NCBI GenBank assembly: GCA_029204225.1
Contig: CM055107.1
Coordinates: forward strand, 7,964,472 to 8,028,471
Reading direction: 5' to 3'
DNA from: Diphasiastrum complanatum
Lineage: Eukaryota; Streptophyta; Lycopodiopsida; Lycopodiales; Lycopodiaceae
DNA: 64,000 nucleotides
How positions within the stretch are numbered: position 1 is the stretch's first letter; each line of letters begins with the position of its first letter. The translations under genes and the position numbers were made by a program. Shown one piece after another: positions 24,201 to 36,804 of the stretch. Below the pieces are notes generated by a model. It was given only the letters and a program-made list of their open reading frames with translations, was not told the DNA's origin and did no database searches.

Positions 24201-27099
24201 GAGGAGAAACACCGCCACTATTTTGAATTTCACCGTCGAACAGGCCAGCTTCCTGTGCAAAAGGAGGTTGGTATTATATTGCAACAGCCTCACCAAGATG
24301 ATTAGTTGAATGAGACTATTTAGGTTCTTAACTAAGATTTGAACTAAATACTTTCTGACAACAGGGCGAAGAGGTTGACTACAGAGGAGTGTTGCATCGG
24401 GATGGTTCAGTTTTGATGTCTGTTTCTTTGGATAAGCTCAAGGTAGAACTTAACCTGATTCAATTAGCTTTTAATATGGACAAGAAGTTTTTAATTACGC
24501 CTGTTGTCATCGTTACCTTTGATTTGCTGCTTATGCAACTTTTGTTCTACTTAAGAACAGTACTATGTATGACATAATACAAAATACCAGCTTACAGTGA
24601 CTGGATAGGCTTTTGGGCTTCATTAGACATTCTAATTTGTTATGATTTTCTTAGTTTGGCTTAGCTACTAACTTGTATAGAATGCTTAGGAGCACTCTCC
24701 TTCAAGGCCATGCACTCTGGGGGTAAATCATACCCATGCATCTCTTGGGAAATATTTTTTGAAAAAATGGGTCATTATTATTGTTGCCAAAGTTCTTTCC
24801 TCCTTTCCAGTTGATAGCTCCAAGCACGTTAAACTAAACTCACGTTCTATAGTTCTCATCAATGGAATGGACACTCTATTTGACAATTTGCAGAATCCGG
24901 AGTTGCTGTACCGGTCATTGGCCACAAAGCTCATTCTTGGCATGCCATATAAGGTTTGTGTGCTTGATCAGAATCATGAAATAATACATGTCTCAGAGCA
25001 ATTTCTTGGATTAGTCTTTTACATGTATGATGGGCTCTTGCTAGAATTTTCTGACTGGTTCCTAATATCAGGCAATTTGTTTATGCTTGTTTCTTTTGCA
25101 GGACCTTGCAACTGTTGACTCCATATTATTAAGGGAGCTGCCACCTCTTGATGACAAAGATGCGGTAAGTTCTTTCATGCCTTTCCATCATCTTAGTTAT
25201 CTGACCTTTCAGTTTTGAAGCTTCTCCATGCATTACAATTGAGCAGTTTTTTGCATGTTTGTCAAAAAATGTTACTTTCTTATTTTCAATCAGCAAAAGT
25301 GGAATGCTGTTTTGAAAATGTACGCATCCATTCATTCAAAGCAGGTGATGCTTGATTGATTATTTAGCTTGTCATAGGAAGTACCTAGCAAAAGTAAGCT
25401 TTCCTTTTAGTGTCAGATATTAAGGTAGTGTTTGGAATTGCCAAGGTTGAGAGAAAAGCTCATCTGGCAATATCATTTGTTTCAGAGATTGGCAATCAAA
25501 AGACTCACAGATATAAGCATGGGAGTGTTGACTCCACTATCAGAGCAGCTGTCAAAACCTTTGCCTCATGCTATTGTTGTGGTCAATCTTGAGGAGATAT
25601 CTTCCAGTGCATACAAATTGCTGCCTGCAGGTTGGAAGCCTACACTTAATCATTTAAGTTAGTTGGCTCCATTTTCACTTTCCAAAAACTATGACTATCT
25701 TGAAGTTCACAATTTAAAACGTCTCAGCCTCAATTTTGAATGGTGCTTGTAGGGACACGGCTGGCTGTAACTCTTCGTGGGGATGAATCTGAGGAGCAGT
25801 TAGATTTGCTGAAGTCTATTGATGCCACTTTACTGCTAGTTTATCTTCCTGAGGACAAAAATGTTAGTCGAGTACATGCTTCTCGCAGGTGTGCAAGCTT
25901 TCTAGAATCTTCAAAGACATAAAAGGCCATTGCTTCTGCTTTATCTGCTTTTGGCTCAAGTGAGTATCCAGATGCTGATTACTATCCTATCGTTTGCAGG
26001 TTATTTGAGTACTTGCAATCAAACAAGTTGAACTTTCCTGTCATTCATCATCTACACTTCCCAGCTGCCATTCACAGGTAAATGTGAAAATCTTCCATGA
26101 AAATTTGAAGATTGATGACAGCTCCAACCTTTTGTATGCTCTCCCATCTCAAGTGATTTCTTGCTTCCAATTTATCTATGCTATGGATTGTTGAATACAG
26201 ACATTGCTTGTGATATTTCAGGGATGATCTAGTGATTAAAGCCGGCAGTGAAGCTGGTGCTTTGCTAGTGGATGGTCTTGGAGATGGAATTCTTCTCGAG
26301 GCTGGTGACCAAGATTTGGACTTTCTTCGGTCTACCTCCTTTGGTCTGCTACAGGGTTGCCGTATGCGTAATACAAAAACGGTAAACCTGTGCTCAAAAC
26401 AGAAACTTTGATGTTCAACATGACTAAGCTCTTTGCAGCTTCTTGTTCCACTGCTGTGCACAGCCTGTTCCAGTTATGGAGCTCATAAAAAAGTCAAGCA
26501 GAATTTTGGCAGAAGAGTATGTGATGGCTTGGCCTGAATATTATTCTTGTTGTATTTCAGGAGTATGTTTCCTGCCCATCTTGTGGAAGGACTCTCTTTG
26601 ACCTTCAAGAAATCAGTGCAGATATTCGTGAAAAGACATCCCATCTACCCGGTGTATCGGTGGGTTGCATCAGCTTACAGTTGGGTGTTATGTGACTGAC
26701 ATTCCTGTTTCAATCTGCTGTCTGGTAGAACATTGTTTTGATATTCTGAATGAACTTACAGATTGCTATCATGGGCTGTATTGTCAATGGTCCTGGAGAA
26801 ATGGCTGATGCAGACTTTGGCTATGTGGGTGGGGCTCCTGGAAAGATCGATCTTTATGTTGGCAAGGTTTGTATTAATTTCAATATGCCATAACGAGATT
26901 TTCTATGTCCCTAATCAGTAGGAATTGAATTTGAGCTACTCTTGATTTTTTATAATTACCTTACACTTATGGATGCAATATTTCACTTGCTGTACAGGAT
27001 GTTGTCCAGAGAGGCATAGCAATGAGTACAGCAACAGATGCACTCATCCAGCTGATTAAGGATCATGGTCGATGGGTTGATCCACCAGCTGATGAATGA
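21277..27099 (+). CDS. HDS: 4-hydroxy-3-methylbut-2-enyl diphosphate synthase, plastid
   Basis: Penultimate enzyme of the plastid MEP pathway; it reductively converts MEcPP to HMBPP for isoprenoids. I resolve 19 exons with GT-AG introns: 21277-21538, 22176-22333, 22427-22533, 22644-22744, 22943-23019, 23128-23247, 23612-23842, 23949-24065, 24192-24266, 24365-24442, 24894-24953, 25102-25164, 25486-25630, 25753-25888, 26000-26077, 26222-26381, 26561-26659, 26762-26866, 26998-27099. Reading frame is kept throughout, giving 757 aa (Arabidopsis about 740). Exon 1 (87 codons) is a transit peptide rich in Ala, Ser and Arg. The barrel domain begins near [20 protein letters not shown] and [13 protein letters not shown] are conserved. 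The plant-specific insert follows (EEKHRHYF...[10 protein letters not shown]). The cluster domain has [10 protein letters not shown] (Cys661, Cys664) and [11 protein letters not shown] (Cys695, Glu702). Start: ATG at 21277 opens the transit peptide. It appears functional. Confidence 0.96.
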
Positions 27100-27626
27100 G
27101 CTCACTTCAGGCGCCTGAACTCTCTTACTTTTGAGAATTTTGGAAAGCTTCTCCTTTGGCTCGTTCAACTTCTGCTTACATCAGATTTATGCATAACACT
27201 TGGAGTGTCTCTTACTGGAAGAGGTAAAAATGGTCAAAGACCATACTTACAACAGAGTTTTCAGATTCTTCACGACATGCTTATGGATTGTTGCACAGCA
27301 GTCGGGCTTTCCACCACAGTATTTTTGGGAGAAATATTAGATGACTTCGTGGACAAAAAGCTCTCTGTGCCATGTTGAGATTGGATTTGCGTCACCCTAT
27401 AATTTTTCCAATTTTAAATAGTAAAAGATAGAAATGTTCTAGCTGAAAAATGAAATATTCCATAACCCTGATGGCTACATGCAGGGGATTGGAAAATTAT
27501 TTATTTTTTTCTGCCTTGAAATTCTTAGAGAGATCGTGAATTGTACAAGTATATGAAGGAGGATACATTATACAAACATGGTATGATTATGTCCCTATAG
27601 ACCATTGTGTTTTGGTTATAGTTGAC

Positions 27627-27629
<3 letters not shown>
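27100..27629 (+). other. HDS 3' flank
   Basis: Probable 3' UTR of HDS and downstream AT-rich sequence; no defined polyadenylation signal stands out and no other gene is seen. Confidence 0.45.

Positions 27630-27708
<79 letters not shown>
27630..27708. repeat. (CT)n(AC)n microsatellite
   Basis: About 32 CT units followed by about 8 AC units, some 530 bp past the HDS stop codon. Confidence 0.97.
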
Positions 27709-27709
<1 letters not shown>

Positions 27710-28635
27710 TGCATGAAAGCACGCATTTACTTGCAATCTCTCTCTCACACACTGATAGCATTTGACATTAGTAATGAATTCTTCATGGTTAGCCACAGAA
27801 ATCCATGGACTCCATGGTTTGAACTGAACAAATAGACCCCATGTAGATATATGGCCAAAGTGCCAAACAGAGGAAGAAGTTAATTGTCATGGCAAATGAT
27901 AGTCATTATCACTCTTTAGAGATGACTCGAGGACGTTTAGCTTCTTTACAACCGAAAAAGAGGACCTAAGGTAGCCACAATGCGGACCATGAACACCACA
28001 TGCAAGTTATTGAAATAACCATGAATGCCAAGAACGAAAACTAGAAAATATAGTTGATTGCAGCCCCACAGATGATGAGTGTCATCTAATAATAGGCTAA
28101 GAATGTAGAAATAGTAGCCAAGGTAATCATTTGTATGGACCAAAAGGTGCCATTTGAAATAGTTGTGATCTGGCTTGGTACTTCCAATAAATCTTGCCAT
28201 GATTGCCATGTAATAACCGAAAGAGATGCCCTATAACACACATATCTTACAAGCTTAGACCAATAATGTCACTAGAAGCAACAGGTATGGTCTCAACACA
28301 TACAAAGTAATCCGCAGCCAGATTGTGAACTGCCTAAAATTCTACATCCTAGTGCAGCCATATAGAACAAGACTGTCATGTAAATAGATGATACTTCTCA
28401 ATATCGGGGACTTCCAGAATTGAGCTACATGAGGAGTAATGGAGGCTTGTGTAGACTTCCGAAATGAAGATTAACAACAATGTCAAAGCAAGTGTTGCAA
28501 ATTTTTGTAGAGAAGAATAGAGCAACTTGGAGTAGAATTTTTTGGGAAGAGTGTCTGCTTGGCAAATGGAATAATAAATATAAGAGAAGGTAGTGTGGTT
28601 AAGAAAAGGTAGTAACAGTGAGAACTGGAAAGTTC
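27709..28635. other. No gene seen
   Basis: AT-rich intergenic sequence without protein-like ORFs. Confidence 0.55.
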
Positions 28636-28710
28636 ATCTTGGTTTCCAAGGGGCTCGAACTTGGGACCAGATAAACTTTGGATATCAAGCTAACCAACTA
28701 AGCCAACCTC
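28636..28710 (-). mobile_element. tRNA-derived SINE-like fragment, second copy
   Basis: The minus strand has A box TGGCTTAGTTGG and B box AGTTCGAGCCC separated by about 35 nt. It matches the copy at 2377-2452, including the sequence between the boxes (atccaaagttt) and the 3' flank. Both boxes are closer to the Pol III consensus than in the other copy. Confidence 0.55.
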
Positions 28711-30257
28711 ATCATAATCGAAAAGTAAGATATAACCATGATGTAGATGCACGATCAATAACCATGCATATTGCCAATAATGGCATGAATGATGAAATGG
28801 CAACAAAGAGGCACATGTAACTAGTGATGGAAACAAAGGGAGGTGGACATACTAAAGGATGTAATAATCATCATTTTCGTGTATAAACGTGCACCAAATT
28901 AAGGTTTACGAATAACAATGCTGAATACAAAAATGAGTGGAGTGTACATTAAAAGGTGATCATCTGGAAATGTAGAATAACGGCAAAAAGAAAGAATCAA
29001 AATCATGAGTGTACATAAAAAGCAGATAATTTTGTAATAAAAATTAGACAATAATGAGTAAAATAGTCATCATAATGAAGTAGGAAAAGAGATACAAAGG
29101 GAATGGCACATAATTAGAGACATGACTATTGTTGGAATAGGTAAGAGATTGGGATGATGTATGGGATGCGCAAAAGAATCTTCATCTTAAACTTGAAGAT
29201 GAAGTCAAAGGGAATCGCTACTTGTGGATTGAATAGATGAAATAAAGGGAACAATGAGAAGTGAATAGTAGAGTGCTCATAAGATGGAGACGAGAGCAAC
29301 AAGAAAGAAGGGTTAAGTTCTATAAACAAACATTCTTAGGAGAAATAATCGAAATTGTACTGAAGTATATATAACAAAGTCAAAAATCAATATTAAAAAT
29401 AAAAAGAGCTCTTTGTGAAGACACAAGGAGAAACAAGTGAAAATGGTACTATAGGTGTGCTCAAGAAGATGAAAAGAACGCATATGGGATAAAAGGAATA
29501 GATACTAAATTTGTCACTAGAGAGGGATTTAAAGTTGTAGGCCAATAATTCGACTTTAATATATGAAGTGCATAACTCTTTACTCAAATTGTCTGCTCTA
29601 GTTTTTTAGCTATAAACACACGTACCTCGTTCATGCTTACTCATCTCTCAATTGGAAATTGACGTGATGATGATATTCTATTTAAGGGCTTCTATTTGGT
29701 CGCTTGTACGTGCTTGCCTCACATTTTCATGCGATTCTCCCATCTATAGGTACCTTTCTATGATCTAGAATTCCTCACTTGTAAGTGCTTATATCTCATC
29801 TAAAGGTACTTTTTATTCATTTATTGAAGGCTGAGGAGTAGAACTCGAAACTAGAAATGAGACATGACAAACAATGGACAAGATTTGTTGTAATGTGAGG
29901 CAGGACAAGAAGATGATAATGTGTAATAGAAAGTGTTTGACTCTCATGTAAATGTAACTCTTATTTCTTTGTATGTGTCTCATTTGCACATTCATATTCT
30001 TTTGTCTTCTTTGTAGATACATGTCTTTCAATAATAAGTGTGAAATTGATATGAAGATATGTGTTTCTCAACTAAACATTCCTTCTTGTCATAACACAAG
30101 CACATAGCTCATCCAAATGTCCATCTCTTATTTGGTGGTAAATCTCAAAATGTGTTTGATATGTCACCTCCTAGACAATGTCTCTCATTTTCAAAATATA
30201 TTTCTCTCAATTGCAAACCTATGTCTTTTATTTGCAAACTCCTCATCTACACAGTCT
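28711..30257. other. No gene seen
   Basis: AT-rich sequence. The 5' LTR expected for the element that follows is not recognisable here. Confidence 0.5.
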
Positions 30258-33200
30258 ATGGCCATAAAACTGTTCTTGGTTGGATTGTCTAAAAACATCC
30301 GTCGCGAACTAAAACCAGTTGACCTTTATGATCAACTTAAAGACGTGATGACTGATGCTATCCGTGAAGAAGACGAAGGTTCCGACGATGACTTTGACCA
30401 TCGTGAAAAAAAATCTAAGAATCCTGACCATCTTAATCACCCAAAGTCTGAAAATGTTGCCCAATCTTCTGAACTTTTGCATCAAATGGAAACCTGGCAA
30501 AAAGCTCAACAATTTCATATGGATAAACACACTGCCGATTTTCAAACTGCCATGAAACAGATTGCTGAGAAATCTTTTCCAACATGAAAAAATGTCTGGT
30601 GTCCAATCTGCTCACTACATCATACTGCTAATGAATGCCCTCAACTGCGAAACCATTTTCTAGCAGCACCCAGATCCACGATCTATTGAGCATACCGCCC
30701 CTACCCTCCACAACAGCCTATGGCACGACAGGGGTATACCAACCACGACCAACTACACCAAATCAGTGCCAACCACCACGTCAACAGTTTGTCGTTAACC
30801 AACGTGCTCCACAGCAAGCTATGCATTATCTTGATCCCAATACTATCGATCCATCAACCTACTATGTGGAAGACCATACTCAACAGTAGTACCCCACTGA
30901 GACAGTTGTTTATTATACATATGACCATAATGCCCAAGCAGTGGACCCCAATGCCCAAACATACGATCCAAACCACGTTGTATTTGCTGCACATCAACTC
31001 CCAACAATACGAGGATGTTTTATCTATGTAGGTAAGCATCCTAGTATTCGCTGCCCAGATAAACTTCGCTTTCTTCCAGCTTGTGAAAACTGCAGTATTG
31101 AACATCACGTGAAGGACTGCCCATCTTGATCCAAACCTGCTACTCCTGTGTGTTCAGTGCAAGTAGAAACTTTGCCAGCTGAAACTCATCCTGCATGGGT
31201 CTTAACTCGGGCACAAACCCAACGCCAAGCCCCTACACTTGTACCCAACAAAACTCAGTAGTATGTTGTCCCTCCAAGTGAAGATTCGGCCCCGATAGTT
31301 TATCCTCACCCATCTGAAAAAATTTGGCTGCATCATCAGTATCGCCAGCAAATCCACAATGCCGACCAACAATCTTCCACCTCCCATAAAGTACCTCACA
31401 AGCCTTTTGAAAGCAAGACCCTTGAAGGTACTTAAGTCTAGGGGGATTTACTGCAAGCCAATGTCACTCTCTCTTTCCATGTTCTATGGAAGCATGCTGG
31501 CAAATGGAAACACCAGATCTAATCCACTGACACCACCACCCCGGATGAGTTGTCTGAAATGCCATTATACCTCACCAATCCACTCAGTGAACGGGGCAAC
31601 ATCAAAATCCTAGCTACCCATCGCCAATCTTGCGAAGTCTTAGCTATTCTTGACGGCGGCTCAGGTGTCAATATCATTTCCACATCCCTCATGCTAGAAT
31701 GGAATCTGAGAGACAAGCTTACTAAATCGACTTGTCAGCTTAGGATGGCTGATCAAAGTGTGGTTCGACCTACCAGTTTCCTTCTGCAAGTGCTGATCAA
31801 ACTAGGAGGTCTAAAGTTTTCTATAGATCTAGTAGTACTTGATATTCCTGGTAATGCCTATTCCTATGAGCTACGCCCATGGCTCACCTATGCATGAGTC
31901 GTTCACGACTGGAGCAAAGGCCGAGTCACCTCAGCCATGATTGGCTTTCTCGATTCTGGCGAGTCAGTCCATGGCAAGGGCACTAGCTATGACCAAAACT
32001 ACTTCAAGAAATTCCTGCTCGATGACGGCAAAACCATCGCTCACACCCACGATGGCATCACCACGAAACTCATCAAGGATCCTAAGCTATGCGTCGCAAC
32101 AGAAATCCTTCTGATCTTGACTGAGGTTCACATAGTCTGCATGGATCGCATTCCACCCAGTGACTTCTTTGTGTTGACCATGACGTTGAACGACCCCACT
32201 CACACCTGTAAGTGGGCAGAAAAGATTGCTGAGAAACTCTACTGGGCCCTCAAACATCATAAGGCTACCACTACATGTGGTTATCTTTTGCAGATGATAC
32301 ACCAGCAACACATGGGATGCAAGACAACAGCCGCTCTCAAGGACCTAGAGACACTGTTCCCTAGTACCAGGAAACGAGCCAGCCCCCAAGTAGCAACTAC
32401 CACACTGGACCAACCCATCAACAAACAAAAAGGCAAGGCGGTCAATACTGAGGCTGACATATCTCCAGAGATTTTATTTAGTGACATCGGGACCGAATAT
32501 GTTGAATCCAACGAGAACCTTAAAACTTCTCAGGTCCCAAAAGAGGTACTAGCCCAACATGAAGCCCTTCTCCAACAGGATGTGGCAAGACGGCAAGCAA
32601 TAGCAGCAGACAGCTCTGGGGATGCAGGTGCATCTGGATCTGGTTCAGTAGGCGACGGGATATAGGCCACTTAGGGCACTTTAGCAGTACAGGCAATATC
32701 TCCTCCTCTTACCATCTCCCTGCCACTACAGCCACCACTTGCTACCACTTGCACCCCTTCCATCACGCTTAACACAGAATTTAATTCCACTATTCTCACA
32801 AAACCCTCTCTTGTACATGCATCTCCTCTACTTGACTCCTCAGTCGATGTCGATGATTTTGCTCTCCAGTTACTTACCTCCCCCGAGAATTCCAACACCT
32901 CCCACTTCATGACAATCACCACCTCTCAATCCACAATCTCCTCCTTTGCAACCCCAATCCCCTCCACCCTCCTATTCTCCAAATCCCTCTTCTCCACAAG
33001 TTCCAACTACAACCCCATGCCTTATCCGAATTACCAATGGTCCTTTTCTGACATCGGCCCATGGGAGCAACTACCACTAACTGCCCAGAAGATGGTATGG
33101 TTTGTAAATGAGCTTCAATACAACATCTATGGCACTTTGTCCCCAGTAAGGCAGGTCGATGATGGCGCCATTTTGCAACTTCAGTGGGAAAATGAAAACT

Positions 33201-34443
33201 TGGTGGCTGAATCTGCTCAACAACAACAACAGATCCATAATCTCACAACCTATACTCAACAGCAGCAGCAAATGCTCAGCCACCTAAAGAACCAACTCCA
33301 GCTGAAGGTATCCAATATGCAAACCGTCATTGACAAGCTTTCTGCAGAACGGGACGAGACCTTAACCGATGCAAGAGTAGCATGTTCCGCTATGAAGGAA
33401 CAATTGGAATTGGTCGATTTCAATGATTTTGCACCACTGGCTATTCCCGAGAGAACCCAAATTCCAGTGGGCACATATAAGCAGTTAGCCCAAAAGTTAA
33501 AGGCCACAACAGAACAGCACACTAAACTACAACAATCATACATTGCTTCTATCGAGGCCCTTAACCACCACATAGCCACCCTAGAAGAAAGATTGAAGGT
33601 GACCACTCAGTCCACCTCTTCTGTCCATGTGATGCAGAACATGCTCAGTTCCATGACTCCAGACATCACTTTGATGGCTCAGATGGTGGTGATGGGGCAG
33701 GATTTCAACCACCATCAACACATAATCAAGGCTCGTCATTCCAAGGACAGTCTCAAGGGCCAACAGCTCAACCACCAACCAATCCTCAGGGCACTGGTGG
33801 TACTTCCTCCCAACAACAACTCACTTCTACCGCTTTTAACCCCATCGACACAACTAACCTTCTCTTTCCTCACCAATTTTCTCCCGAATCCCAACGCATT
33901 GCTGCTTCTAACCCTTCATCTCCACTCTCCCCTAAACCAGACCCCCAAATTGAACATGCCTTAGCTGCTGAAGCACCCAAAATAAGGCACCGGATCTCTC
34001 CAACTGCACCAAGCAAGGAGCATCTCATCTCCCAAGAATTTGCAAAAAAATATCCACCCAAGGAGCGTGGTGGTTACATCTTACCAAACCTGGACCACTG
34101 CAAAACTCACAAGGAAGCCGTCAAGCTCTTGGATCCGCAACCTGCATGGCGCCATCAGCTCTTCTTTCAAAGCAAAACATCCATGGAAAGGTATCTCAAC
34201 ACACCGACATACATGCGCATCAATCCATATTATTACCGGCCGGTGGCACATAGAGAACCATTCTCCACCACAAAGCAGAAAAATGTGATTTACTGGCCCA
34301 AGCTTACTGGTGTAAATATAGGCAATCCAGCAGATGACATGATAACCAATTGTCGTGTCTTTCACCAGAAACACCATGGCAACCCGGATCGAGATGTGCG
34401 CTACTTTGCAGATAATTACGGCCTGATAGCTTTCTTGGCATAA
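30258..34443 (+). pseudogene. Gypsy-like gag-protease with long C-terminal extension, no RT
   Basis: One reading frame runs almost continuously from about 30635 to about 33660, with only a few stops, and a single frame change then carries it to the stop at 34443. In order: a gag core (MAIKLFLVGLSKNIRRELK) near 30258, in another frame; two CX2CX3HX4C-like knuckles (CPICSLHHTANEC, CENCSIEHHVKDC); retropepsin with ILDGGSGVNIIS near 31650; then LRPWLTYA and VVHDWSKGRVT, which normally end the Gypsy protease. About 850 further codons follow: a region near 31940-32460 of unknown fold, a low-complexity acidic and Ser/Gly part, a Gln-rich coiled coil (33200-33620), a Pro/Gln linker, and a C-terminal domain with KYPPKERGGYILP and YMRINPYYYRP. 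I see no YxDD, no HHCC and no DDE motif. The 3' end has a polypurine tract and LTR. A non-autonomous element is the likely reading. Confidence 0.75.
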
Positions 34444-34726
34444 CTCACCGGCTATTGGGATAGAGGCCTCCTCTCAATCGCCCTTGATATCAACAAGCCC
34501 TTGCAGACTGAAACGAATCACATCAATGTGACACGCCTTTATTACCGTGCAGCACTCACTTTAGCGATATGGTGGAACTCTGGAAGATCCATGGATTCTT
34601 GCAAGGCATGCTGCATTGTTACAAGCAACTGCCCTTCCTCAATAAACTCCGCTGGCAAATGATGAAAGGCATCAGCAATAAAATCTATCAAATCCGTCAA
34701 CAACAATCTCGCCTCCAGGAAGCTCA

Positions 34727-35020
34727 AAAGCTTCGATTGGTGTGGGACCACCAATCCAATAAGGAGGGGGATAATGTTAGCAACTGTGCTGATACAGAGA
34801 AAAATAAAAAAGAAATAAATAGAACTCTGTGGCATGTGTTTTGTAAGCCCAAGTATCTGAAAAGATCTAGGACGAAAAAGCTTCGATTGATGTGGGACCA
34901 CCAATCCAATAAGGAGGGGGATAATGTTAGCAACTGTGCTAATACAGAGAAAAATAAAAAAGAAATAAATAGAACTTCGTGGCATGTGTTTTGTAAGCCC
35001 ATGTATGAGTATCTGTCAAT
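34727..35020. repeat. 150-bp tandem duplication at a PPT/LTR junction
   Basis: The unit begins aaaagcttcgattg at 34727 and again 150 bp later. Each copy contains the polypurine tract AAGGAGGGGGA and the presumed LTR start TGTTAGCAACTGTG (34775 and 34925). A partial third repeat of 'ggcatgtgttttgtaag' follows near 35033. Confidence 0.9.
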
Positions 35021-35768
35021 AAACTTCCACCATGGCATGTGTTTTGTAAGTCCATGAGTAGAAGCTTAAAATAATAATAAAATAGCTTAAACTTAGATTT
35101 AGAACTTAGACTTAGGAAACTTAAGATTAGAGTTATTTGTCCTAGGTTTTCCTAAGTTAGAAACTTTGAAGTTCTAAATCCTAAGTCAGAAGTTCTAGAA
35201 TGGCTAGAAATAAATTAGTCCCATAAGTTAGTGGATACTTATGGAAGACCCTCCTTGCCATAAAAGGAGAGGTATTTGCCATGTATATAACACTTTTGAG
35301 ATTATGCTAATTGCTCTCTCTTGAGATTATCTTGCTATTTCACTTGTGTTCCCTTTGGAAAGGTGCATAGCTTGAGGGAGGTGCTCGGGCCTCCTCTTGC
35401 CTCCTTTTCATCGGTTTCTATATTGTGGCATGTTCTTATTCGCTATTTGCTTAGTTAGCCGCAATCTATTATTCCTATCTCTCTTTTGGGTGTTAAATCA
35501 AAAGTAGTTTAATCTTCTTGCTAGTTGGGTACCGCCTTAGGAATGTCTTATTATTTTGTTAATCTTGGTTAGTTGGGAAGTCTTGGCCAAGCTTGTTTTA
35601 TTTTTGTATCGAGAACCAGTTTGGGAAAGCCTTGGTGCTCCCGTTCTTGTTTGTTTATTTCCATTTTGAAAGCTTTGGTAGATTCTTAAAAGGTGGACGA
35701 TCCTCTCTACACTATACTACACCCGCGAGTAGATCTAGCCATCGTGTGAAGTAGAAATACTTCCAACA
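34775..35768 (+). repeat. 3' LTR of the gag-protease element
   Basis: It starts TGTTAGCAAC right after the polypurine tract and ends ACTTCCAACA at 35768, giving the short terminal inverted repeat TGTT/AACA. Length is 994 bp, or 844 bp from the second duplicated start. A truncated relative in inverse orientation lies at 43417-43865. Positions 35090-35184 form an imperfect hairpin. Confidence 0.7.
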
Positions 35769-36689
35769 ACGTCCAACTGATACTTGCCACCATCCCACAC
35801 AACAAAACCGCTCAAGTTAGTTACGTGAGGAAGACATGTGTCATGGCTTAACGTTAGTTGTTAGACCATCTTATTGGAGTCCTTACAATGAATTTATTGA
35901 CCAAGGTTTCTTTGAGAATTAGTTAGTAATAGTGTCTTTTACTTAAGTCGTTTCTTTTTGAAGAAAAGAAGATGTATATTGAAGAACCGTAAAAAAGGCT
36001 TTTTTTGAAACTACTTATCCTGTTCGTGTGTTGTAGTATTCACATATGAATTGATAACAAGAAGTCATATCTGAATGTTTGTAGATGAGGCTTCTTGAGA
36101 TGCTGCCATAGTTGTTTTTCCGATAAAATACTATCTTTATATCATAACAACGACAAAAATGGTCTTTTTAGTCCATAGTTACATTTTCAGAGTAGAAAGA
36201 CGTTTAGATAGAGTAAGCAGAGTACATTTTCTATTTTGTAAAGTCTCATTAGAAAGCATACCTTTTCTTTGGATATGACAATGCTTGGTTCAAGAAGAAC
36301 CAGAGCATAGAAGAAAAAGGTTATAGTAAAAGATGTCGCTACATTTTCACATGCACAGATAACAGTTCAGTTTCGTAGGATGAGATTTGCAAAATGTAAA
36401 GAAACAGTATTATGAGAGTATCAATACATTGTAAGAACAGAGAGTAAAATCATTTTTCAGAAGTGAGCCATCAAAGATCCTTCTATCCATCTCTGGATAG
36501 TAGAAGGAATGAATATGAAAAACAACAAACAATTATAGAGTATCCTTGTTATCTGTCCATCGCTGGACTGCAAGCCAAAGACTCAAAAAAAAATTCAAAG
36601 TATAATGAAAAGATGATACTACTGTCCAGCGACAGTAGATCCTCTTGACAACACTATTTTAAAATCATTTTTTTGCAAGCAAGCCTTCA
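35769..36689. other. No gene seen
   Basis: AT-rich sequence after the LTR. Repeated short words (gtccatcgctggac, gtccagcgacag near 36558 and 36626) are noted but not explained. Confidence 0.45.
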
Positions 36690-36804
36690 AGTATTTTTAG
36701 CAATTCAAGCAGGAAGTTGAGAATCAAACTTCCAAGAAAATCAAGACAATTTGGACTAATGGTGGAGGGGAATTTATTTCAACTAGATTCAAAGATTACT
36801 TTCG
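36690..36804 (+). pseudogene. Copia integrase fragment
   Basis: The frame reads FKQEVENQTSKKIKTI, then TNGGGEFISTRFKDYF, matching the second catalytic Asp region of Copia integrase (usually TDNGGEF). The Asp is replaced by Asn here. It is cut off directly before the sequence that begins the methyltransferase-like pseudogene. Confidence 0.75.

Noticed and set aside
34569-35057. 162-codon ORF (+) with internal repeats
   Set aside because: It runs across the 150-bp duplication of the PPT/LTR junction; the repetition is in the DNA and the frame is not protein-like.
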